A DNA stretch of 64,000 bases from Aurelia coerulea (lineage: Eukaryota; Cnidaria; Scyphozoa; Semaeostomeae; Ulmaridae), in contig CM076960.1 in NCBI GenBank assembly GCA_039566865.1, positions 8,530,001 to 8,594,000 of the forward strand, written 5' to 3'. Within the stretch, counting starts at the first letter, position 1. Every line of letters starts with the position of its first letter. Below the pieces are notes generated by a model that was given only the letters and a program-made list of their open reading frames with translations, was not told the origin of the DNA and searched no databases. A program made the position numbers and the translations under genes. Positions 47,801-59,800 of the stretch are shown in pieces.

Positions 47801-50800
47801 AGAACCACATTTTGAACCAATGAATTGTTTAAAGACGAAATCAGAAACAAAAATTATTACTTTATAGTAATAGTTGGGTTGGTAATGAAATTTCTGGTTG
47901 AAAATATTTTGCAACTCATGACTAACTTTGAAAAAGTTTCTTAATTTGAAATGACCTTTCATCGCTTCTAATAGAGTTTTTAATTTATGGAAGAGGCAAC
48001 AACGGTTTCCTTCAAGCAGTTCCTACAAAAATGATTGTGCAGTTGCATTGATAGATGTCTGCTATCTTAGGAAATATTTTCAAGAAACTGAACTCTCAGG
48101 TCACCTAGAATAAAAAATACTGGATACTGGAACAAATTCATTTCACTTTTCACTTGGTAATTTCTTACATGAGATTTCGTGCGTGATCTACACTGTGGCA
48201 TGATTTCATAATTTACTGTAGAATTTTATTGAAGGCACAGGACAGGAGATCCCAGAGATCCAACACCACCGACAGAAACTTGAGAGAACTTTTGAGAAAC
48301 TTTTACGAAACATTTTGTTCTCAGATAATGAGAATTTTGAGGCGCTTTCTTTATTGGATCAAAGTTGTATAATCTTACAAAAAATAGGGTTGTCCTTCCA
48401 TGAATGGGCAATGAGTTTGTAAATTGCCCAGCTTTGCTTTGATGCTACTGTGTTTCTTGACCGTGAATGGGTGATTTTCCAATGAAAGACTTCTAAAAGA
48501 TAAGATATTTTCTGTGATATCGGCACAAAATGTGAAATTGACATGAGGAGTTAGTATTTCAAATGTCAAAAAGATCAAAATCTATTTTCTCGTTATGAAA
48601 ATAAAATGTATATTTCTTCTCGTTATTCTTATTTGTAAGAACATCAAACCTAGCATTTCAGTTCTGTTTCATGAAGCTGCTAGACCATAAGACGACAGAC
48701 ATTTTTCTTGCACTAAAAGATGGGATGTGACTGATAAATTCGTACGTCGTTTTGGCTAATATCATTGCCGGTTTCCACCTCACAACGATAGCCGCAGTTG
48801 GATAAAGGACACGTTTTATGGAAAAATACATCACGAAATTGTTCTTTCTGAGCCAGATTGGACGCACAGCTCTTCCCATATTCTTCAGCGAGGCAAGTTC
48901 GTATATTCGTTATTCACCGTTGATTTATTCATACTTCTATTCATTGGAATTAGATGTTGTTGTTATTTGACGATGCCATGTAGCTGATCATTCAAGTTCT
49001 CGCGCCCATTTTTGTTGACTGTGTTGTTTGCTGGTGAAACTGGCCGTAGATCGTGGCAGAAAAAGTGGATGTTTGTTATCAATTATCAATCAAGTGAATG
49101 TAGGTACGTGTATGCACTAGTTCTTCTGCAGGTGTTCAGTTTGTACCCCTCTCTTTGCTAATTATAGAATATGTAACCGATGAATGACTGCATTGACTTT
49201 TTAAAATGCCATAATTCTGCTATTTGTAGCGATACCGACAACACTTATGGTCCAAAACAAGGGAGAATCCCTTCCACTTGAAATTTTGATGAAAATCGAT
49301 TTGTGCGACCGTGCAATGATTTTTTGAAAAGTGGTCAAAACGGCCGAAAATGGCCTAAGTTTTGCTGCAAAACGCGGAAGTAAAGACAACGACGGCACCT
49401 GATTGGTCAATCATAGGAGAAAATGCGATCTGATGAGAGCCTGAGTCAGAACCCCACGGGAGCCTTAAACAAAAGAAAACATTTGACGAGTTTTTACTTT
49501 TGAAAGGAATTATACCTTGAATTGCTTCAATTGTTCTTGAAATGACTTTTCTTTTGCAAAATCGGTCCTTGCACTGCATTCCATCCCAAGTGTTTTGTAT
49601 CAAAAACAAGGAAAAGGAGCACATGCACGCTTAGCTTGGAGATATGGCACGACTTTATCATTTTTACCACATTTTTATTATATCTTTTTATCAGGGTCGT
49701 GCCCGTGCTTCTTTTATTCTTTCAAAAGTAATAAACTGAACATTAAAATTTACAGGTGCTTTAGAAACTGTCCATGACACAAATCATGGCTAGGCCCTTT
49801 TTCAAAACCTCTGGTTTTGGGTGCGCTGTAAATTTTTGACTTTGCAAACTTGTATCTCCGGTGTTTAGTGTACGATTTTTAAATGCAAGGTATGTGCATC
49901 TAAGTTGAAGATTGATAAATTTAGCTGTGAACTCGCAGAGTAACGATATCTGATCGTTTTGTTCCTATTTTCCGTCAAAAAGGGGGTACTTTTTTTCTGA
50001 GACACCCGGTAAAAGGATTTCTTATGAAAGACATACGAGACTTTCATGGAGTGATATAATTGCTTCGTAGATAATATTAGCACTACATGGTACTCAAAAA
50101 GGGCGACCAATTAACTCCTTCCCAGTCACAACCCCATGGAACACAAAATGAAAGTAGGACCTTGTCGATTTCTTTCTAAATATAATCTGGAGAGGCAGAT
50201 ATTTTTTCATTTGCGGTCAAATTTAAACTTTTCACGAGAGTAAAATAGAAACTCCTCTACGAAATATGAAGGAGAATTCAAAGGCACTTACAATTCCATT
50301 CCAAGAAGGCCAATTCATCATAATTACTTTTTTCATGAATGTCGAAGAAAATGAGCTGCAGTCCACTCAATGGTGTCAGCAAACTATTTTCACGGGTTTT
50401 TTTTGTTGTAGCTAGGCCCAAGCCCTTTGCAGTTTGAATTTACTTAAAGTGGTGAAAAAGGCATATTTTCAGGGTGCTCATTTAGGGTGACGCCGCTCTA
50501 TGTGCATGAAGGCAGCAGCAGACACAAACAAAGACAAAGTAGACAAAGTAGTTGCAACAGGAAAGTTTTGATATTTTTTAACACTTTGGGGCATAGGCAA
50601 CCGAAAATGAATGCAAATGGACAGGCCCCCCCCCCCCTCCATTAGCAATGTTGTGAATGAAACATAAAACTCCAGATACAAGTTTTAGGCCAGTGCAAAG
50701 GAAATCGATATATCGTTTTTTGTCTAAAAAGTGTTTTTCCAGGATGCTGTTTACCTTCTGTCTATTTTTTATTGGAATCTTATCTTCTAGACGACTAATA

Positions 50801-53800
50801 TTGAGATGTTTTGGGTAATACGAGAAATATGTGGAGAAATGAACATAATGAAAAGAGTGAAAGTTATCAAGAGATTTATCAAAATAGCAAGTAAGAATAA
50901 AAGCATGTAAAATTTGTCTGGCCTATCGTTGTTTTAGATGCCTAAATGGATCACCTGAAGAAATAATTGACAACTCTTTTGAAATGTCAACCTAAATTTC
51001 AACCTGTCAATTTTTGACGGCTGTAAAATGCATGCTTTTTGAGATCATATTAAGAATCATTAGAACTAGAGTAAATATATTCCTCTTATGAAATTATTTT
51101 AATCAGTTTCCTTAGATTTCAAAGAAATACATCTAATAGTTTCCAAATTCTTTGCTTTAAGATTGCTTTGCAGCAATAAAGAAATTCACTCGCTAAATGT
51201 ATTATATCTCAAGGAAGCAATGACCCCACAAAAGAAAATAAGCTTTTGGAATAAGCGTTAGAACCCCATTTTGGAATTTCGGATTGATCGGAAATTTCTC
51301 TGTAAGGAGAGACATAAAACCGGCCACAATTATTTAAGTGTATTGTTGGAAGATGGGTCGTAGATAAAGGACTATAAATTCACAATTTCGGAATCATTTT
51401 TACCATGGTATCCAATAGCATCTATACCTTAACATAGAAGTGCACAATCAATTCATAAATTCACATGTCCCTTGAGAATTATCATTTTAAATTTCATTCT
51501 AATTGTTTTTCGCGCTTTTATTTTGACATGTTGATATCTCATGGAGTGAATGGAGTTGTACACGTCCTACGCTCTTTAGGTTTGCCAGTAGCCTAATTTC
51601 CTGTGAATAAACCAAAGGTGAACCGGATCCAAATCGTTGCTTGAAGTCCAGACTATTGTCAGCCTTACTCTGATATTTGCGCATATTTTTATGTTTTTAT
51701 AGAACTATGCAATGATTTCAAGAACTACAACTCATTATTTGCACTGTTAAGGTATGTTGATAGTTTGATTTCTGTTGAGTAGTCTGTACTACTGAATAAA
51801 CTCTCTAACTTGAGATTTTCTTCGCAAAATTTCTCGTCTGCTTGTTTTACAGTCAGTATCATCTCGGTAATAGACCTTTTAGGTATTCTGAAAGAATCAG
51901 AATCGAACGATGTTTCGCTACATTTTATAGAATTTTCGAATGTGCACAATAGCGATAGAAGCTCTGACGCCACTCGATCGAACCTCGCGTATAAAAATGC
52001 ATAAAAATAACGCTCGATCCAGGCTCTTTTGCAGAATAGCTAAAAGGTCTATTGGCTAATTGACCAATGATTTCCAGTTTCATATTTGCATATTTTCATA
52101 TTTAATCCTTTTAAAGAGGGTTGCCTTTCGACAAAGGCTGCTTTTCAAGGGGCCTTCCTATGAAAAGAATAATTACAATCTTTAAAAAGTAAATCATAAA
52201 GCTATCAATAAGATCAAGCTATAAAGCCCTATTTACAATGTTTAAAACTTGTTTAAAACTTATGTACAATGATACTCAAAATTTATAATTAAAAGAAAGA
52301 AATCCCTGTCTCTAAATAGTTTTCTGAAACCTATACAGAGAGGATGCCTCGATTCTGCTGAGAAGCTATTCCACAGTTTTGCACCTCTGTAAGAGAAACA
52401 TATCTCTGGCCATTATTTGACCTTTTCTTGGGTAACCTACGGTCGGTTCCTGTATTTCTAAAGCTAAGCATTGCGAATTGGTAGTTGATAGAGCTAAAGC
52501 TTTGTTGTTTTAATACAACGAATGAAGGCAATGATCCAGGCTCTTTGGCAATGCTGCAACGTATCATGTCAGCTCTTTTTTGACTAGGTGGAGCTCTAGA
52601 ACTGTATTGCTTTATGTGAGAAAAATGTCTTGCTCAATCTATCTTTATTACCAAATATCAACACATGGAAAGTTAGACTTATTTCGTTAAGAAAGAATCA
52701 ACGGAAGCACGTCCTGGCTTTGTTCCTTGTACATACTATACCGTACCTCCGTTGCAATTGACAGAAAGAGTTGAATGAGTATGATTTGTATCTTTTGCCA
52801 ATATCAATATCTTACATCATTTGTCATAAAACTTTTCTCATTTTCTTTTCCAGTGGTCTTGATCATTCGGCAGTACGGCGTCTTAAAAATACTTGGGAGA
52901 AAGTTCCTGTAAAATACACCAAAATATTTGAGGTAATATTTGACGTCAAAATATCTGAATTTTACTTGCGTATAATGGCCAAGTCAAAAAAGGTTTAAGC
53001 TTTATTGGCAGTTTTTAAAGCTAAACTACCCTAGTAAACCGATTTCAAACATTGTTGCTATAATGTATCAGCGAAAGTCGCAATTAAGTTATGTTACGAA
53101 GGCTGGAAACATAAGCTAGCATCTGTATTTCGCAAAATTGATTGAAATATATTATCGATTTTGATGCTTTCGTTAGACTTCTGCAATTGGCAGGTAATCT
53201 TTCACTTGCTAGTCTGCCTTTGGAAAATGCTTGTTGTCATGGGAGTTGAGAAATATACAAACTAGGTACAAACTCTATTATATTCCTCAATTTCCACCAC
53301 ATAAGAAACATTATTGTGATTGGTAAGACACTGAGAATCTATTTCTTGTTGCCTAACCAAATATTAAAACCGGGAGCAAGAAAGACGACAAGCAAAATCG
53401 TAGTGTTTGCATTTGAAATTTCTAAAAATCTATTAATTTATTTTAAAGATGACGAATCCATTTTGGGATGACAAATCAATGAATTAATCGATAAATCCAC
53501 TGAGCGACAGTCCAATGGGGCGGTCCAAGAATATATTTATTATTAAAGCCATTATTTTTGTTTAAACGAACGTTTTGGATCCAATCGAAGATCCATCATC
53601 AGCGTGTGAAGGTGGGCGTGAGTCGCCTTTACAAACCATTGGAGCCTTTGTAACATTCCTCTCTAGTCCTTTTTTGGTAGTACGCTTTTTCATAAATGCC
53701 AGACTCGGTTCACTAACTCATAAGTTATGTTTTCATTGATAGCTTCAAACAAGAATTTTTTAAGGCATCGTTTCACCAGAACTGTTGGAACCGTCCTATA

Positions 53801-56800
53801 GGGTAGGATGGGGGTAATATGGGTCCAAATTGGCAACATCGCAAAATGCATAGCTAGTAAAACGACAATAAAGTACAAACACTTTCAAACTTTTCATTTA
53901 ATTTACATTCAATGCTTCTTGTTTCCTATCAAAGAATCCCAGCTTTGTTAAAGGTAGTTAGATATTGTCAAACAATTTTCTTTTTTGGCAACTAAAATAG
54001 GCCCACTTTTCCCGACCGGCGGGAAAGTGGTTCTACTTTCAAAACTTGTATAATATGGGAATATGAAAGGGTAAGTGATTAAAAAATCAATGGAATTATG
54101 TCCCACCTATTTTCTATTCTACAAAGTCACAATCTTTGCCTTTTGTGGCAAGCAATCCCATTCCCGCCAAGAAAGTTCCTTATGCGGTCATCTATCATCA
54201 TTCCGACTTGGAAGGCAGTGATTGGATTTGATCATTTAAAAATGGTTGCAATTTTTTTACTCCCATTTACTGGTTACAAGACATCAATTGCAAGCCTTTT
54301 TGCATTTTAGACACAAAACAACGTGGAAGGATGAATACAAGCGCGGAAATTTCACGCAATGCAAGGCTTCGTTGAATTTGAGTTATGGCTGAATTCTCAG
54401 TAGGCCCACATTACCCCACCTGGTAAAAAGATTACCTTAAAAAGAACCATCTCTTCGATGATTTTGAAATAAATGTTATTTCATTTGTAAAAGACTCTCT
54501 AAGACACAAAGTTCTCTAAGACACAAAGGATCATGTAAAGAACTCCCTCTCCTCTATTTTTGTTCCTTTTTATAGGATTTGCAACTGCTTATGGATCCCT
54601 CTAGAAACATGTCGAGATATCGTAATCTGTTTAACGGTGAAAGAGCATATCCACCTTTGGTAAGACCTTACGTAGACATGAGAGTACAGGGTGTCCGAAA
54701 AAGTTGTGCTCCATTTGTGTGGCTGCAGAGAAGGAGCTGTAGTATTGTTTACCTGTAAGAAAACACTACTAACTCTTTTACAAATGTAGAAGATATTTTA
54801 AGACAATATTTTAACAAAGGTTTTGATATTTTACACAATTTTGGTACAATGTTTTAATACCAGCCCTTTATTTCACAATTTACTTGATTTTGACAATGCT
54901 GGAGAATATTGCGAGTGCCGCAAACAACCACTCGTTTTGCATTTCCTGTGCTGTAAATCAACAGCCAGTTGTCAAATTCACTCAAACAAGGTCTCATAAT
55001 CTAAATTGAAGTCTATCCCATGCACCTGTGCAAAACGGGACAATTGAAATTGCAGCTCTTCCACGCAAATTGGGTACAAATTTTGGAGCACCCTGTACGA
55101 AATACAGACTTGGTACTCAAGTTACAGAATCTAACAGGTATCAAATTTTTTGCAAGAAAATGGGTTTAACATCAAGAACTTTTTCGTAGCAGGAATTCAT
55201 TGTTAGAAAAGGTTTTGAATCTGTATAGCAAGTTTAAAAGTCCTGATATAATCTAGTCACTCAGTAGAATGAATAAGGCATGCCTAAAAAGAATGGTGCA
55301 AAGCATTATTTTATCAAATGATACAACGTTTTCAACTACATAGAGTATCCAAATCCCCGAAAATCCGATTTGCGGAAAAACTTTCATGCAAAATTTCATA
55401 AATATCACTATTTTGTTTTATACTTCTGTTTAACCCACAACTATGCTGAAATTTTAAACGTTTTCTTCATGGAATTAGAAACGATAAGAAAAAAGTCTTG
55501 AGTAGATTCCAAAAAATGTACTCTTTTGTCACGTTTGGTCATGTCATTGACAATTAAGAGTAAAGTCTGAGTAGCATTTGGGTCAAATAATGCACAAAAA
55601 GGTACGGTTGTGCTGCTGGCTTATAATATATTTACAAGGAATCTTGTTTCAGCAATATTTATTTGAACATCGATTCTTCTTTCCCTTCAGATTCCTTTTT
55701 TTCCAATCATAAAGAAAGACTTGACTTTTCTACATCTCGGGAATGAAACTTACGTTGATGGCTTGGTGAGTTGTGTTTCAATTTTTTCAATGGTGGTGAG
55801 TACAAGCAAAAACCTAGTCTAGGTTCTCGACTAAAAGTGCAAAATCTATCAAAAAAATCACAAAAATTGTAGTACTCCGTTGACCTTCTGACTTACATGT
55901 TGGGAATTTTGTAAATAATCAAAATGATTTCTGTTCTCATGCTAAAGCTTATGAGCAAGAGTACTTTATTTGACAGCGATTACAGTCTGCTATTTAGATT
56001 ACCCTTTCTCGCAAATTTAAAGTCGTTTCTATCACATGCAATATCGTTCAAACAAATTTGGCTCGTGATGCAAATACAAAATAGGAAGGATGCTACAAAG
56101 ATCAGTACTATTGCTCCAAAGTTTTGGTTTTTGGGGGAGGAGGGTCATCCGGTTTTTTCAAGCAATAAAGTGGAAATACGTTATCAACGGATAACCCGCT
56201 GGTGTATCAGTAGATTGATCATTTACATTTCTCTTGTTGATTGGACAATTCAAGATCAATCTATGCTCGTTAGCCTCACTAGTATGCAGGATGGGTCAAA
56301 CAATTTTAAGGAAATCAAACAGTTATTACCATCCAACCGATCTTCAAAATTTCAGTGGTCGCCTTAGGCCGTAACGTAGCTTGTACGAATTTTATACAAT
56401 TTACAATGCGCTATCATGTTTTCAAATGAAGAATTTCCAGAAAATTGTTTTCCATAGGCTTAGGACAAGTCCGTGGCTCGTACGATTGATGCTATTAATT
56501 CTTGCTTCAGATAAAAGATAATGTGGCCCCTCAGATATGAACGATCGCAAATATAAAATTTGCTATTTGCCAAAGCCAATGGCAGTGTTCTCTGATCACA
56601 GGGGCCAAAGTTTGGGATTTCAAATGCAAAGGCCAATTGTGTACTCCCGCAGCAACCGAAATAGTTGGGGGTTAGAGAAAAATGTTTAGATTTTTTCTCC
56701 ACAAACCAGTGCACTTAATGTCCATGGCAGAGATGGAAATCTCTGTCATGAAATAAAGGAGCATGGTACGAGTTTAGGTTTTGGGTGGGCGGGTGAAAGA

Positions 56801-59800
56801 AATCGCAAAACGCAACGAAGTGCCAGATCTTTACCACGCCTTTCTGCTTTGCTTTCTGCATGCAAATGCGAAGGCAACGTGTCACAATTTTGGCTTCTGA
56901 ACTGAATGCGAAAACCAAATCGAAAGATCTCTAAACCGATTGTCTACGAAACGCATACTGCGAAAGATTGACTGCTTTGTTGGTCAACCTATTTCTACGC
57001 AGCTAGTGAAAGTATTCTTTTGTAAACCAACCAAATGCGAGGCAGGCAGTGTTCCAAATAATTCGAAAAGTGAATAAACAATCTTCTGGGAATTGAGTGA
57101 CACGTGTTTTTTTACGCACGTAATAACGGTCAAATTTACGAATCACCGAGCACAAAGACTGATTGCTGAAAACAGTTTTCGTTTGCAAAAAAACAGAAAG
57201 ACGCGATGCATGTAGCGTGCTAAATTATTAAAAAAGTGAATAGGCCTATAACCATCTGCTGATAATTGAGTGATACGTGTAGTTTTGATACGCATGTCAT
57301 AAACAAAACGAATCGTAATTAAGCTTGTGGGACACCTTTTATAAACAAACGCTCGCAGCATCTTCTGCGATTTGACTGGGATATAAAATTTCTTTCTTAT
57401 CCCTATGAAAACAAACTTACAACTGCTGTAGCGAAATATCAACCCTTTTGACAGTCTCGATGTTCATAACAGCTGTAAATTGGTTAAAAATTTCTGATAA
57501 TTTAGGCCAAATCTCGTCGCTCTGTTGCCATTTTCACGCATGAGCACACGATAAAGAGGCTGCAAACGATTAAGAGGCGATAAAACAATAGGACAGCTTC
57601 GTTTTCGTTGAAAGTGACGTCAGAAGGCATCAGGAAGACAGGTTCTTTGCGCTGTTATGACGTCATTATGCTCAGGTCGCTTTTTGGAATACACAATTTC
57701 ACAGAGAAAAGACGAAAAATGGTGGGAAAAATTACGACACACCATTCATAACTTGTACTTTATTATCAATTTTTTTTTTTTTTTCTATAAATTCAATGTT
57801 AAAAATTTACAATTTACGAATTACCTAAGATTACAAACGAGCTACCATACAATACTACAGAAACGATACCAAGGGGAGCAAAAGATCATGACTACCCCAG
57901 GGCCATCACATGAAGGAGATAAACTAAAATACAACTAAATATATAAGAAGCCCCCTAGCTATTCAGAAGAGAATTAGAATTGAACGATATTTTGCAAATG
58001 GAATTTTCGAATGTACGCAATAGTGATAGAAGCTTTATCGCCACTCAATCGAAAGTCGCATTTGAAATGTAATAAGAAAGACGCTCAATCCAGGCTCTTT
58101 TGTAGAATAGCTAAAGGGTGTGTTACGAAAAGCTACTTACAAACAAAAGAACAAAAGAATAGAGGAACGGGACTCGGCGAACAGGATACTTTACGAATAT
58201 GGACTTGGTATGGTGGTTGAGTTGCATTTAGCTAGATTTCTGTGATCTTAATTGAATCGACCGCTCGTGTGGATGTATTGTAGAGTCAAATCGAGTATAT
58301 TTCTGTTGACGTCATTTGGGAGGTCTTTATCACCATACAATAAAAGCTGCGTCAAAACTTCATTTGAAAGGTCGATATATCCGAATGGTCGTAGTAATGC
58401 AAAAACTCCAGCGAGAAGGTCTCGACGCTGATCCTCAAACGAGGGGCAAAGCAACAAAAAGTGCTCCGTGCTCTCAATACCATCGTTAGTAGGGCACATT
58501 GGATTTATGGTATCCCTAAAATTGTGCTTAAATTTGTGAAGGCTTAATTTGCTAAGACCCACTCTAAGTTGAGTAAGATAGATAAGACTGTTGGGTCATG
58601 GATTCCAAAGACAGATTTAGTAGGGGGGCGAATTTTCGAAAGCAACTTTTTCTTGAAGATAGCAACTGATGGTGAAATTCTAATTTCCGGACATAGTTCA
58701 TTCCACTCAGACAGGCAATTTGGATAAAAGCTAGATTTGAATTTTTCTGTCCTTGCCCTTATTCGTCCAACGACATCCTGATTGCGAAGAGATATCAATC
58801 ATACCAACCCCGGACTTGTCCTTTAACATTTATTTGCAAGTGGTGCAATTTGGTTCACTTTCAAACTTTTAGATTACCAAAAAACTTTTGTGGGCTCAGG
58901 GTACTGTTTTCTCTACAATGACATAATTAGAATTGAGATGTGCTCTCTGCTCTCTATGCATCACAGAAAACATTTTGTTAAGCATCTCTATGAGATTGAA
59001 CAAGCTGCTTTGAATTCTTTCTGGGCAAATCGGGGGAAAGGGGTTTTTAACAAGGGAAGCTACAATAGCAATGGAAGCTAATTAATGATTCCTTCGAGAA
59101 ACATGGCACCCAAAGTTGTGAGATAGATCTACAATATATACGATAACCTGAAGATCATTTTAACTAATTTAGTATTATTGAAAGATAGGAAATATCGTTA
59201 AAATTTGTTTGATCTCGGATCTCATTGTCGAGTTATTCAATGATTTGAAGTATCGCATCACCAGGATAATATACCGGGTGTCCCAAAAAAAAGTTCCGAC
59301 GTTTGATTGAGCACAGAGAAAAATCTTTTTAATCTGGCAATTTCTATTCATTCTAGCTACATGCTAGATATTTCAACTTACAGTTTGCCATATCGTAGGA
59401 AGAAATTAGTAATCTGAAAATGGAGTTATGAGCTCTAACATTTCACTTTCATGTTCAAGGCAAAACCAGAGAGATTATTACGCCTTCCTGCTTCGTGATG
59501 GTGGGGACTCCCCCGAGGAGCAACACAAAAATTGAGTTGACAACTCGTTCATTACCTTGACGTCCCGAGCGGGCAGAAATTTTATTCACAAGAGAAAGCG
59601 TTGCTTTGTCATTGAACGGAATTTAGATTGAAATCATTTTTGATTGTGTGAATTAGCCTAAGGTGTGAAGAATAGAAACAAATAGGTCCCGGGACAACTG
59701 TTTGCTGCTGTTATTGTTGCCTTGTGCCAACTGCCAGCTATTAAAAGGGTGACTAAACTTGGGCATAGGAAGGGTATGACGATTGCATCTCTAAATGTGA

